A stretch of DNA of 64,000 nt from Azospirillaceae bacterium. Its GTDB lineage: Bacteria; Pseudomonadota; Alphaproteobacteria; Azospirillales; Azospirillaceae. The DNA lies in assembly GCA_031291675.1 (NCBI GenBank), contig JARLIO010000036.1, positions 25,476 to 89,475 on the forward strand, written 5' to 3'. Both the position numbers and the translations under genes were made by a program. Positions 16,804-25,410 of the stretch are shown here, in pieces (within the stretch, counting starts at the first letter, position 1; every line of letters begins with the position of its first letter). The notes under the pieces were generated by a model, which made no database searches, was not told the DNA's origin, and saw only the letters and a program-made list of their open reading frames with translations.

Positions 16804-17135
16804 TACCGTGCGATGCTGGCGATATCGTCTGGACTGATTTCGACCCGACGCGCGGTCGGGAGCAAGCGGGGCGGCGGCCCGCCTTGGTCGTCTCGCCACA
16901 AGCGTTCCAAGCGCTGAGCGGGTTTGCTTTCGTGTGCCCGATCACAAGCAACGTCCGACCGTTCGGCACAAGCGTCGTCCTGCCGGCCGGCCTCGCTGTC
17001 GCGGGCGAGGTGTTGACGAGTCATATGCGGAGCATCGACACCCTGGCCCGGCCAATCAAGATCGCGGGTCGGGTCCCCGACACCGTCCTTGCCGATGTCC
17101 GCGCAAAATTGGCCGCCTTGATTGGGCTGACGTAG
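16800..17135 (+). CDS. mazF: MazF-type endoribonuclease toxin
   Basis: 111 residues. The PemK/MazF pattern is complete: GDIVWTDFDPTRGREQAGRRPALVVSP, FVCPITSNVRPFGTSVVL, and TSHMRSIDTLARPI, including the conserved Arg and Thr/Ser residues of the RNA-cleaving site. It is coupled to MazE. It directly follows the Phd/PIN module, so two functional-looking TA modules sit in tandem on the same strand. Confidence 0.94.
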   Translation: MIPCDAGDIVWTDFDPTRGREQAGRRPALVVSPQAFQALSGFAFVCPITSNVRPFGTSVVLPAGLAVAGEVLTSHMRSIDTLARPIKIAGRVPDTVLADVRAKLAALIGLT

Positions 17136-17235
17136 GAGGAACCCTTGCGGTGCCGCATCCCGGACGACGGATGAAGCCCTTCAATCGGGGCACCGTCACC
17201 ATTCAATTTGTACTCAGGGCCATCATCCGTCTCAA

Positions 17236-18513
17236 TCAAGGTGAACCTGACAGGGGCGGACTCGCGCCCAGGGCTGCCGATGATGTCAAGGCGCGACCGC
17301 GACGGCGCTCCTGCGTCATGGCGTAGGCGCCAACGATGGCCGCCGCGAAGCCCGAAGCGGCACCGATGCCCAGCGCCCAGCGCGGCCCGAAATGATTCGC
17401 CACCCATCCGACGATGGGCGCGCCGACGGGTGTGGCCCCGAGTGCGATTGCGACGCGCAGCGCCATGACCCGTCCCCGCATCGCGGGTTCCGTCGAAAGC
17501 TGCATGAGGCTGTTCGTCGTATTGGCGAAGGTCAGGGTTGCCACGCCAATGACGACCAGCGCGATGGCAAAAACCCAGTAATTTGGGGCGAGTGCCGCCA
17601 ATATGCCGCCCAACCCGAAGACGCCGGCGCCGGCCAGCAGCAAGCCGAACCGCGGCTTGTCGCGGCCGGCAGCCAGCAACGCGCCCGCCACCGTCCCGAT
17701 CGCCATGATCGACGACAGCAGGCCGTAGCCGCGCGCGTCGGCATGGAAGACGTCGACGGCCATGGTCGAGATGAAGATCGGGAAGTTCAGGCCAAAGGTT
17801 CCGATCAGAAACAGCATGACCAGGATCGCCTTGAGGTCCGGCCGCCGTGCCACATAGCGCAGCCCTTCGATGAAACTGCCCTTGGCGTGGGGCGCCCTGG
17901 CATTCGCGTGAAGATCCGCGATGCGCAGGAAGGCGAGTGAGATCAGCACCGCAACGAACGACAGGCCATTGATCACAAAGGCCCAGCCGGTCCCGGTCGC
18001 GGCAATGACCACACCGGAAATGGCCGGCCCGATCATTCGCGCGGCGTTGAACGAGGTCGAGTTGAGCGCCACCGCATTGTGCAGGTCGTCGTCGCCCACC
18101 AGTTCGGCGACGAAGGTCTGGCGCACCGGCGCGTCGAAGGCGGCCGCGCTGCCAAACAGGAAGGCGAAGGCATAGACGTGCCAGAGCTGCACGATGCCCA
18201 AAACCGTCAGGACGCCCAATAGCAGGGAAAGACCGCCCATAGTCGCCTGCGTTGCGATCAGCAGTCTGCGTTGATTGAAATGGTCGGCGGCAAAACCTGT
18301 CCAGGGCAGGAGCAGGAGCTGCGGGCCAAACTGCAACGCCGTGACGATGCCGACGGCGGACGCGTCATGATGGGTGAGCTGGGTGAAGACCAGCCAGTCC
18401 TGGGCCGTCCGCTGCACCCAGGTGCCGATATTGGAGACGAAGGCGCCGCAGACCCAGACCCGATAATTGAACCCTCTCAGGGATCGAAAAACGCCCTCAA
18501 GCGGAGGCCTCAT
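17236..18513 (-). CDS. MFS exporter, EntS/DHA3-like
   Basis: 425 residues, about 12 membrane helices. The N-terminus LRGFNYRVWVCGAFVSNIGTWVQRTAQDWLV and the later ADHFNQRRLL motif are typical of the EntS/multidrug (DHA3) group, which exports siderophores or drugs. It is the last gene of the minus-strand group MarR, isochorismatase-like enzyme, small membrane protein, MFS. Its start overlaps the preceding gene by four bases. MarR control plus an efflux pump suggests response to an aromatic or toxic compound; the substrate is unknown. The 100 bases between mazF and this stop hold nothing evident. Confidence 0.9.
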   Translation of the reverse strand: MRPPLEGVFRSLRGFNYRVWVCGAFVSNIGTWVQRTAQDWLVFTQLTHHDASAVGIVTALQFGPQLLLLPWTGFAADHFNQRRLLIATQATMGGLSLLLGVLTVLGIVQLWHVYAFAFLFGSAAAFDAPVRQTFVAELVGDDDLHNAVALNSTSFNAARMIGPAISGVVIAATGTGWAFVINGLSFVAVLISLAFLRIADLHANARAPHAKGSFIEGLRYVARRPDLKAILVMLFLIGTFGLNFPIFISTMAVDVFHADARGYGLLSSIMAIGTVAGALLAAGRDKPRFGLLLAGAGVFGLGGILAALAPNYWVFAIALVVIGVATLTFANTTNSLMQLSTEPAMRGRVMALRVAIALGATPVGAPIVGWVANHFGPRWALGIGAASGFAAAIVGAYAMTQERRRGRALTSSAALGASPPLSGSP

Positions 18514-18839
18514 CGGTCCTCCGGCGCATTGCCGCCATGAAAGCGGCCGAAAAGCCGTGCGGAAAGAAGCGCTATCGACAGGAGGCCCAACAACAGCGCG
18601 ACCGCGTCGCCGGTGTCCCTCAGATCAAAATCGCCGATGCGGCAGACAAGGACATAGCCGACGACAAGGTTGAGAACGCCCCAGAGCGCGTTGACGGTCG
18701 AGGAGGAAAGCCCTTGCCCGGGCGGCTTGGCGAACGGGCTCTGAAAGGGCCTTCCCATCACGCCGCTGACGAAATGGGGGACCGCATTGGCCAGAAAGGC
18801 GCCACCAAGAAAGTAGGATACAAGCGAAAGCCACGGCAT
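18510..18839 (-). CDS. Small membrane protein of unknown function
   Basis: 109 residues from ATG 18839, preceded by GGAG at good spacing; the frame extends to 18914 but overlaps the upstream enzyme. Three to four hydrophobic segments (WLSLVSYFLGGAFLANAVPHFVSG, TVNALWGVLNLVVGYVLVC, ALLLGLLSIALLSARLFG). The NAVPHFVSGVMGRPF motif recurs in small uncharacterised proteobacterial membrane proteins. It is in an operon with the MFS pump and may assist it, but nothing in the sequence proves that. Confidence 0.8.
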   Translation of the reverse strand: MPWLSLVSYFLGGAFLANAVPHFVSGVMGRPFQSPFAKPPGQGLSSSTVNALWGVLNLVVGYVLVCRIGDFDLRDTGDAVALLLGLLSIALLSARLFGRFHGGNAPEDR

Positions 18840-18840
18840 C

Positions 18841-19407
18841 TCAGAGGCTCCTCGCCGGCAGATGATCGATGATCTCCTGGCTTGTGCCGGTCTCGCCAAG
18901 CCGTGGAAAGACATTCCTGATGCTGTAGTCGTGCGCCTCGGAGCGCGTGTCGGTCATGGCATCGAGGGCCAGGGTGACGTTGAACCCCTGCTCATAGGCC
19001 TGACGCGCCGTCGACTCGACGCCGGTTCCCGTCGCCACGCCGGCGATCACGACCTGGGTAACGCCCCGTGCTTTCAGCTGGGCCTCGAGGTCGGTGCTTG
19101 CGAACGCGCCCCAGGTCCGTTTTGTCACGACGATGTCGTCCGCTTGCCGGTTGAGCTCGGGGATGAGGTCGGTCCAGCCTTCGGGGCGCGCGCCCGTTTG
19201 GGGCGGCGGCTGTTCCGTTCGCCCTGGCGCTCTGCCGGCGACGTTGACGAGCACCACGGGCTGGCCGCGCGCGCGGAAGGCATCGGCCAACGCTTGCGCA
19301 TGCCCGATGACGTCGGCGATCGGATGGATGGTCGGCGAGCCGATGATGCCCTTCTGCAGATCGATGACGATCAGGGCGGTGTGGGGGTCGAGCGTGCTCA
19401 GTGCCAT
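18841..19407 (-). CDS. Isochorismatase-like hydrolase lacking the canonical Cys
   Basis: 188 residues from ATG 19407. The Rossmann-like cysteine-hydrolase fold is clear: LIVIDLQKGI (catalytic Asp), VTKRTWGAF (catalytic Lys), VVIAGVATGTGVESTARQA. At the site where nicotinamidase/isochorismatase relatives have Cys (ATNVCVE) this protein reads ATGTGVE, so the nucleophile is absent. Relatives with ATSxGVE occur, so it may belong to a non-Cys subgroup rather than being damaged. It is in the MarR-controlled operon; the stop is one base from the next gene. The substrate is unknown. Confidence 0.88.
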   Translation of the reverse strand: MALSTLDPHTALIVIDLQKGIIGSPTIHPIADVIGHAQALADAFRARGQPVVLVNVAGRAPGRTEQPPPQTGARPEGWTDLIPELNRQADDIVVTKRTWGAFASTDLEAQLKARGVTQVVIAGVATGTGVESTARQAYEQGFNVTLALDAMTDTRSEAHDYSIRNVFPRLGETGTSQEIIDHLPARSL

Positions 19408-19465
19408 AGGGTCCTCTCTCAAAATTCCTGACAGTTCCGGTTTGCCGTCGGTCCCGCCGCTCTCG

Positions 19466-19918
19466 TCACTCGGCGACAAGCCGCTTGAGCAGCTCGACGG
19501 CTTGCGCAACCCTGTCCTGTTCCTCCGGCGAAAGACGTGCCTGAAGCGCCCGGGTCAGCCAATCCTGTCGGGCCGCGCGCCCGTCCTCGACCCATTTGCG
19601 ACAGGCATCGGTCAGCGAGAGCAAAGTCTGGCGTCCGTCCGCCGGGTCCGGCACGCCACTGACCAGGCCCGCCGCCTGAAGCGGGGCAATCACGGTGCCC
19701 ATCGATTGCGGGCGCATTCCCTCAAGTCGGGCAAGGTTCGAGGTTGTTGTCGGCCCCTCTCGTTCCAGCCGGAGCAAAACAGAGGTCTGAGACGGTGTCA
19801 GGTCTCCGACACCCGCCTGGTCGCGGAGCTTGCGCTTCAGTTTGCCGCAAAGGGCCCGGATTTCGGTCGCAAGGGCGGATGCCCGGGCCACCGGGATATT
19901 GTCTGAAACGTCAACCAT
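19466..19918 (-). CDS. MarR-family regulator
   Basis: 150 residues. The winged helix is recognisable (LTPSQTSVLLRLEREGPTT, SNLARLEGMRPQSMGTVI, the wing VPDPADGRQTLLSLTDA). It heads the operon that ends in the MFS exporter and probably represses it until a phenolic or other ligand binds. The ATG at 19918 gives a full N-terminal dimerisation helix. Confidence 0.92.
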   Translation of the reverse strand: MVDVSDNIPVARASALATEIRALCGKLKRKLRDQAGVGDLTPSQTSVLLRLEREGPTTTSNLARLEGMRPQSMGTVIAPLQAAGLVSGVPDPADGRQTLLSLTDACRKWVEDGRAARQDWLTRALQARLSPEEQDRVAQAVELLKRLVAE

Positions 19919-20132
19919 GGCCGGACAATGACATCATGAAGGTAATCTGTAAAGTCTTCCTTCATTGTGTGCCGTCGGCGCGTTTGGCATTGTGCGCCGT
20001 CGGCCTGTTTGGAACCCGGGATGCGCATGGCCCGCCGCCGCGGCGTTCCTGAGGCCAGAACGATGGCTTCGGGCGTCAGCCACACCGTCAGGCTGCCCCG
20101 CCGCACGACAACAGCCCTTGTTTTCAGGGTCA

Positions 20133-20150
20133 CTAGGATACTAGGATACT
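20133..20150 (+). promoter_or_regulatory. Tandem CTAGGATA motif upstream of the polyol dehydrogenase
   Basis: Two directly adjoining copies of CTAGGATA (20133, 20141) followed by CT, about 60 bases before the dehydrogenase start. The same core CTAGGATACT recurs at 22267 in front of the mannitol-dehydrogenase-family gene. Probable shared operator, perhaps for the GntR protein encoded between them. The rest of 19919-20207 shows no gene. Confidence 0.5.
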
Positions 20151-20207
20151 GTTGTCCCGAGGGCGATCCGATGCCCGCCTTCGGCGCGACAAGGGGAGGC
20201 GGGACGA

Positions 20208-21245
20208 ATGCGATCATGTGTCATTCATGCAGCCAAGGATCTTCGAATCGAAACGCAGCCCGATCCCGTGATCGGCGCCGGCGGTGTCGTCGTCCGGGTC
20301 CGGGCCGGCGGCATCTGCGGTTCTGATCTCCATTATTTTCAGGACGGCCGGATCGGCGATTTCGTGATCCGCGAACCGTTCGTGCCCGGGCACGAATTTT
20401 GTGGCGAGGTCGTCGAAACCGGGGCCGCGGTGACTAGGGTCAAAGCGGGCGACCGGGTCGCGATCCATCCCGGTCGGGCCTGCGGCCGCTGCGCCTATTG
20501 CCGCGAGGGCCAGCCCAACCTGTGTCAGGCGATCTATTTCATGGGCAGCGCCAGCCGGTTTCCCCATATGCAGGGCGGTTTTCGCGAAATGGTCGCCGTC
20601 GAGGAAGAGCAGTGTTATCCGATCACCGCTGACATTCCTTTCGGCGAGATCGCCTTCGCCGAACCCTTGTCGGTCGCCCTGCATGCCGGGCAGCGCGCCG
20701 GCAATCTGGTGGGCAAACGCGTCCTGGTGTCCGGTGCCGGCCCGATTGGCCAACTGGTGTTGCTGGCGGCACGGCGCGCCGGCTGCGGCCACGTCACGGT
20801 CACCGACATCCTGGACCATCCGCTGGCGATCGCCCAGGCCGGCGGCGCGGATGCCGTCGTCAATGTCGCGGCCGGCGACGCCGGTGTCGCCGCGGCCGGC
20901 GCCGCGATCGGTGGTTTCGATGTCGCTTTTGAGGTCTCGGGCTTTCCCGCAGCCCTCAATACTGTGATCGAGGCGGTGCGTCCCGGCGCCACCATCGTGC
21001 TGGTCGGCTCGCCGCCGGCCGGCTTGTCACCGGTGCTGGCCAACCGGATCATGACCCGGGAGTTGACGCTGCGCGGCGCGTTCCGCTTCGGTCACGAATT
21101 CGCCGACGCGGTCTCCTGCCTGCAATCGCGGCGCATCGATGTCCGGCCGTTGCTGAGCAGGACGGTGCCGATGACCGAGGCGGTTGCCGCCTTCGCCGCC
21201 GCCCGCGATCGGGCCCATAATATCAAGGTCATCGTCGCGTTCTGA
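20208..21245 (+). CDS. Zn-dependent MDR dehydrogenase, L-idonate/L-gulonate 5-dehydrogenase type
   Basis: 345 residues. Catalytic zinc ligands sit in GGICGSDLHYF (Cys) and PGHEF (His-Glu), with four structural-zinc Cys in RACGRCAYCREGQPNLC. The Rossmann motif is GAGPIGQLV. MGSASRFPHMQGGF and LRGAFRFGHEFADAV resemble E. coli IdnD closely. IdnD oxidises L-idonate to 5-ketogluconate; paralogues of the RspB type oxidise L-gulonate to D-fructuronate. Because a fructuronate-reductase-like enzyme and UxuA follow, the gulonate activity fits the context better. This is inference. AAGGGGAGG lies about 10 bases upstream. It is convergent with the GntR gene. Confidence 0.88.
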   Translation: MRSCVIHAAKDLRIETQPDPVIGAGGVVVRVRAGGICGSDLHYFQDGRIGDFVIREPFVPGHEFCGEVVETGAAVTRVKAGDRVAIHPGRACGRCAYCREGQPNLCQAIYFMGSASRFPHMQGGFREMVAVEEEQCYPITADIPFGEIAFAEPLSVALHAGQRAGNLVGKRVLVSGAGPIGQLVLLAARRAGCGHVTVTDILDHPLAIAQAGGADAVVNVAAGDAGVAAAGAAIGGFDVAFEVSGFPAALNTVIEAVRPGATIVLVGSPPAGLSPVLANRIMTRELTLRGAFRFGHEFADAVSCLQSRRIDVRPLLSRTVPMTEAVAAFAAARDRAHNIKVIVAF

Positions 21246-21289
21246 CGCGGAGCCGGGTCGCCGCCGCAGGGGATGCCTCGCGCCGCCGC

Positions 21290-22078
21290 TCAACCGGGCG
21301 GTTGGCGCGCGGTACGCGGCCGCCGCGCCACCATCGCCGGGCCGGCCGGTGGCGCGACGTCGGGCAGGACGTCGAGGACCCGGAACACCTCGCGCAGATG
21401 GCGGCGCATCGCGGCCACGGCCTGGGTTTCGTCGCAATTGGCCAGGCCCGCGACGATCTCCCGGTGTTGATTGATCAGCAACGGAATCCGTTCGGCATCC
21501 TGCAGGCTGAGATAGCGCACGCGGTCGAAATGGAGCTTGGCGCGGCGCACCACCTGGCGGACACCCCGATGGCCGCCGATCCGGGCAATGGCGTCGTGGA
21601 ACGCCTCATCCGCCTCATAGAACGCCTCGGGCGCACCGTCGCGTTGCGCCTGTTCCTGTCGTGTAATGGTCTCAGTGATCTCGCGCAGCGCGGTCGCATC
21701 GATCTTGCGTACGGCTTCAGCGACCAGGGCGCACTCCAAATGTTCGCGGACGAATTGCGCCTCCCGCGCCGCCGCGATCGAGATCGGCGCAACGAAGGTG
21801 CCGCGCTGCGGGAGAATCTGCACCAGCCCCTCGTCGGCCAGCTTGATCAGCGCTTCGCGCACCGGTGTCCGGCTGACGCTCAGCCGGGCGCACAGGTCAA
21901 GTTCGGCCATCGGCGTTCCCGGGGGCAGGGCGCCACGGACAATTTCGTCACGCAGATGATCGAAGACCTGACCGGAAAGCCGGCGATCACCCCGGACGGG
22001 ACGAGCCGCGGCTGCCATCGGCGACGGCTCACGGCCAGGCGTTGCGGCGTCCCCTGACCTGCGCTTATCCATTGCCAT
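21290..22078 (-). CDS. GntR-family regulator, FCD subfamily
   Basis: 262 residues from ATG 22078 (GGGAG eight bases upstream; the frame is open to 22126). An N-terminal winged helix (VFDHLRDEIVRGALPPGTPM, LSVSRTPVREALIKLADEGLV) precedes an all-helical FCD ligand domain with metal-binding-type His residues (FHDAIARIGGH, NQHREIVAGL). FCD regulators such as UxuR and ExuR respond to hexuronate intermediates. It sits between the two dehydrogenases of the pathway and is divergent from the second, so it is the likely local repressor. The C-terminus ends in a short Pro/Arg-rich tail. Confidence 0.92.
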   Translation of the reverse strand: MAMDKRRSGDAATPGREPSPMAAAARPVRGDRRLSGQVFDHLRDEIVRGALPPGTPMAELDLCARLSVSRTPVREALIKLADEGLVQILPQRGTFVAPISIAAAREAQFVREHLECALVAEAVRKIDATALREITETITRQEQAQRDGAPEAFYEADEAFHDAIARIGGHRGVRQVVRRAKLHFDRVRYLSLQDAERIPLLINQHREIVAGLANCDETQAVAAMRRHLREVFRVLDVLPDVAPPAGPAMVARRPRTARQPPG

Positions 22079-22235
22079 CCGCCGTACTCCCAAACAACCG
22101 CGACACCCGGCCTTCGGACCTGACACAATCCCGGACGACGAGACGACGGGGTCGCTCCGGTGGCTTCACCAGCATGCGGATCGACCGCTGGTGACGCAAT
22201 GGCAAAAGTGCATCATCCCGGTGAATTCGGGATCG

Positions 22236-22276
22236 TAGCATGTTAGTTCTTGTAAGAAAGGTCATGCTAGGATACT
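22236..22276 (+). promoter_or_regulatory. Promoter/operator region between gntR and the mannitol-dehydrogenase-family gene
   Basis: Inverted arms TAGCATG (22236-22242) and CATGCTA (22263-22269) enclose an AT-richer stretch. The right arm runs into CTAGGATACT (22267-22276), the motif also found in tandem at 20133. It lies 28-68 bases before the start at 22304. Confidence 0.5.
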
Positions 22277-22303
22277 ACCGACAGACAAGATTGGAGCGTG
22301 GGC

Positions 22304-23833
22304 ATGGACCAGATGGCATCTCCTGCTTTTGTCCCGACGAACCGCTTATCGCCGGCGGTGCTGGCGCGTCTGCCCGATGGCATCATGCGCCCGGCCTATG
22401 ATCGGCATGCGGTGTCGCCCGGGATCGTCCATTTGGGTTTGGGGGCGTTCGCACGGTCCCATCTGGCCGTGTTCACCGATGACATCCTCGCGGCGGGCGA
22501 CCTCGGCTGGGGCATTGTCGGCGGGTCGCTGCATTCGCCGGAGGCATACTGCGCCCTGGTGCCGCAAGGCGGTCTGTACACCCTGGTGGTGCGCGGCCCC
22601 GATGATGACCGGTTGCGTGTCATCGGGGCGCTCGCCGAGGTCCTGGCCTCGCACCGCGATCCCGCGGCGACGCTGGCGCGACTGGCTGACCCGCGCACGC
22701 GCATCGTCACCTTGACGGTGACGGAAAAAGGCTATTGTCAAGATGCGGCGAGCGGCACCCTGGACGAGGATCATCCCGCCATCGTCGCCGATCTGGCCCC
22801 GGATGTGCTGCCGCGCAGCGTCCCCGGCCTGTTGACCGCGGCGATCCGTCGTCGCCGGGATGCCGGCCTGCCCCCCTTCACCGTCCTGGTGTGTGATAAT
22901 CTCCCCCAGAACGGCGCCACGGTGCGCAACATCGTGACCCGCTTTGCCCTGTTGCAGGATCCCGCCCTGGGACGCTTTATCGAGGATACGATCTGCTTTC
23001 CCAATACCATGGTCGACCGGATCACCCCGGCAACCCAGGATCTCGACCGCGCCACGATCGCGGTCCGGATGGGGGTTGAAGACGCGTGGCCGGTGATTTG
23101 CGAACCCTTCCGCCAGTGGGTCATCGAAGATCATTTCGGTGCCGGCCGGCCACGCTGGGAGGATGTCGGCGCCACGCTGGTTCGCGATGTCGCGCCGTTC
23201 GAGACCATGAAGCTGCGTTGCCTGAATGGCAGCCACTCGGCGATGGCCTATATCGGGGTCGTCGCCGGCCTGGAGACCATTGCCGCCGCCTTTGGCGACC
23301 CGGCGGTCGCCCGCTTCATCAGCGGGCTGTGGCACGAGGATCTGGTACCGACCGTGCCACCGGTTCCCGGCATCGATGTCAAGGCCTATACCGCCGAATT
23401 GGCAGCCCGCTATCGCAATCCCCGCATCCGTCACCGTACGCAGCAAATCGCTTCGGATGGCTCGCAAAAGCTGCCGCCGCGCTTGCTGGAACCGGCCCTG
23501 GCGCGGTTGCGCGCCGGCGGTAGCGCGCGGCACATCGCCTTTGTGGTTGCGGCCTGGATGCGCTTCACCTTGGGTGAAACCGACAAGGGCGAACGCTATG
23601 CCGTCAACGATCCTCTGGCGGCACGACTGACGGCGATTGCCGGATGCTGCGGGCGCAATGCCGCGCGACTGGCTGCGGAATTGTTCGGTATCACCGAAAT
23701 CTTTACCCCGGCGCTGCTTGCCGAGGCGGGATTCCGCGCCCAGGTCGTGGCGGATCTGGAACAGATCCTGGCGATCGGCGTCGCCCCGGCGCTGCTGGCT
23801 TGTTCCGATCATTCCAGCCGAGCCGCTCTCTAG
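22304..23833 (+). CDS. Mannitol dehydrogenase family oxidoreductase, probable fructuronate reductase (UxuB-like)
   Basis: 509 residues from ATG 22304 (GGAG upstream). Long-chain polyol dehydrogenase pattern: IVHLGLGAFARSHLAVFTDD near the N-terminus, VCDNLPQNG, FPNTMVDRITP, and the catalytic region MKLRCLNGSHSAMAYIG with the conserved Lys and Asn/His. Members interconvert fructose/mannitol, fructuronate/mannonate or tagaturonate/altronate. Adjacent uxuA argues for D-fructuronate to D-mannonate; assignment beyond the family is inference. Confidence 0.9.
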   Translation: MDQMASPAFVPTNRLSPAVLARLPDGIMRPAYDRHAVSPGIVHLGLGAFARSHLAVFTDDILAAGDLGWGIVGGSLHSPEAYCALVPQGGLYTLVVRGPDDDRLRVIGALAEVLASHRDPAATLARLADPRTRIVTLTVTEKGYCQDAASGTLDEDHPAIVADLAPDVLPRSVPGLLTAAIRRRRDAGLPPFTVLVCDNLPQNGATVRNIVTRFALLQDPALGRFIEDTICFPNTMVDRITPATQDLDRATIAVRMGVEDAWPVICEPFRQWVIEDHFGAGRPRWEDVGATLVRDVAPFETMKLRCLNGSHSAMAYIGVVAGLETIAAAFGDPAVARFISGLWHEDLVPTVPPVPGIDVKAYTAELAARYRNPRIRHRTQQIASDGSQKLPPRLLEPALARLRAGGSARHIAFVVAAWMRFTLGETDKGERYAVNDPLAARLTAIAGCCGRNAARLAAELFGITEIFTPALLAEAGFRAQVVADLEQILAIGVAPALLACSDHSSRAAL

Positions 23834-23870
23834 TGGGGGGGTGTCATCGAATTTGCTGCCGTCGCCCTGG

Positions 23871-23890
23871 ATGCCCGCGTTCGCGAGCAT
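23871..23890. repeat. REP-like intergenic hairpin
   Basis: ATGCCCGCG-TT-CGCGAGCAT forms a 9-bp stem with one mismatch, within a CCTGGATGCCCGCG...GAGCATGACGG context typical of short dispersed intergenic repeats in proteobacteria. It lies in the 220-base gap before uxuA. The gap holds no gene that I can support. Confidence 0.45.
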
Positions 23891-24053
23891 GACGGTGGCG
23901 AGAGATCCTCTCATTGTCCGCGACGCGAGCCACGAGAGCTGTTGTTCTGAGCCATCGTCTACGCCCGGCCGGACCCCATCGGGTTGGCAAATACGCAAAG
24001 AGGGCATCGTCGTTGGACGGAGCCCTCGCTACTGATGATAGAAAGACGAGACC

Positions 24054-25244
24054 ATGCAGGAAACATGGAGATGGTTTGGTCCCGATGACCTGGTCACGCT
24101 CGACAATGCCCGCCAGGCGGGCGCGAGCGGCATCGTCACCGCCCTGCACCACATGAACCAGGGTGGTGTATGGAGCGAAGCGGAAATCAACAAACGCAAG
24201 GCCGAGGTGGAAGCCGCCGGCCTGACCTGGGTCGTTGCCGAAAGCATCGGTGTCGGTGAGGAGATCAAGACCAGAACCGGTGATTTCCAGAAAAAGATCG
24301 ACAACTACAAGCAGTCGATCCGCAATGTGGCCCGCGCCGGGGTCAAGACCTTGTGCTATAACTTCATGGCGATCACGGATTGGACCCGGACGGAGCTGGC
24401 CTGGAAACTGCCGAGCGGCGGCTACGCCCTGCGTTTTGACGCCGTTGATTTTGCGGCCTATGATCTGTTCGTGTTTCGTCGCGCCGGTGCCGAGGCTGAC
24501 TATTCGCCCGAACGCATCGCCGCGGCGGACGCACGTTTCCGCGCCATGAGCGCCGATCAGATCGACCGGCTGGAAAAAGTGCTGATCGACTGGCTGCCGG
24601 CGCGCGATTTCGCCTATGACCGCGCCAGTTTCCGCAAAATGCTCGACAGCTACCGGGACATATCGTCTGCCGATCTACGGGCGAATCTGATAGCCTTCCT
24701 CGCGGAGATCACGCCGGTTGCGGAAGAGGAGGGCGCGCGGTTGTGCATCCACGCCGACGATCCCGCCTTCCCCTTGTTCGGTTTGCCCCGGGTTATGTCG
24801 AGCGCCGAAGACGTTCGCGCCCTGTTTACCGCGATCCCCAGCCCGGCTTGCGGCTTGACGCTGTGCACCGGATCGTTCGGATCCAACCGACACAACAATC
24901 TGGTGGCGATGGCGAAGGAATTCGCGCCGCGCATTCATTTCGTTCATCTTCGCAACACCACCCACGAGCCCGACGGTTCATTCTACGAGGCCGAGCATCT
25001 TGGGGGCGATACCGACCTGATCGCCGTGGCCGCGGCGATCATGGATGAGGAGGCGCGGCGGGCCGCCGAAGGCCGGAGCGACGCCCAAATTCCGATGCGC
25101 CCGGATCATGGTCATCTTCTGGCCGACGATATCGGCAAGCCGGTCAATCCCGGCTATTCGTGCATCGGTCGCCTCAAGGGATTGGCGGAACTTCGGGGTG
25201 TCATGCGAACAATCGAGGCGTTTCGGACCGACCGGGTTCGTTGA
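24054..25244 (+). CDS. uxuA: Mannonate dehydratase
   Basis: 396 residues, the normal length of UxuA. It dehydrates D-mannonate to 2-keto-3-deoxy-D-gluconate in a divalent-metal (Mn/Fe) TIM barrel. Family features: [77 protein letters not shown] and [12 protein letters not shown]. The His/Cys/Asp metal ligands appear present. It follows the reductase that would make its substrate, with the ABC importer downstream, all on the plus strand. Confidence 0.97.
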   Translation: MQETWRWFGPDDLVTLDNARQAGASGIVTALHHMNQGGVWSEAEINKRKAEVEAAGLTWVVAESIGVGEEIKTRTGDFQKKIDNYKQSIRNVARAGVKTLCYNFMAITDWTRTELAWKLPSGGYALRFDAVDFAAYDLFVFRRAGAEADYSPERIAAADARFRAMSADQIDRLEKVLIDWLPARDFAYDRASFRKMLDSYRDISSADLRANLIAFLAEITPVAEEEGARLCIHADDPAFPLFGLPRVMSSAEDVRALFTAIPSPACGLTLCTGSFGSNRHNNLVAMAKEFAPRIHFVHLRNTTHEPDGSFYEAEHLGGDTDLIAVAAAIMDEEARRAAEGRSDAQIPMRPDHGHLLADDIGKPVNPGYSCIGRLKGLAELRGVMRTIEAFRTDRVR

Positions 25245-25410
25245 CCCGGTTACTTCGATGCCGGGGATGAGGCCAAACACCCCGGCACCCGCCGAACCGC
25301 GCGACCGGGGGCGGTAACCCGGCGCATCGGGCCAGGCTTCATCAGTTGGCGCCGTCCCGCCGGACAGGGGGCGGCCGCCGTCAATGTTTAAGACGAAGGG
25401 GAGAGAAACA

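Noticed and set aside
22346..24007. 553-codon minus-strand frame opposite the mannitol-dehydrogenase-family gene
   Set aside because: Antisense shadow; low-complexity His/Gln/Arg-rich translation and no recognisable motif.
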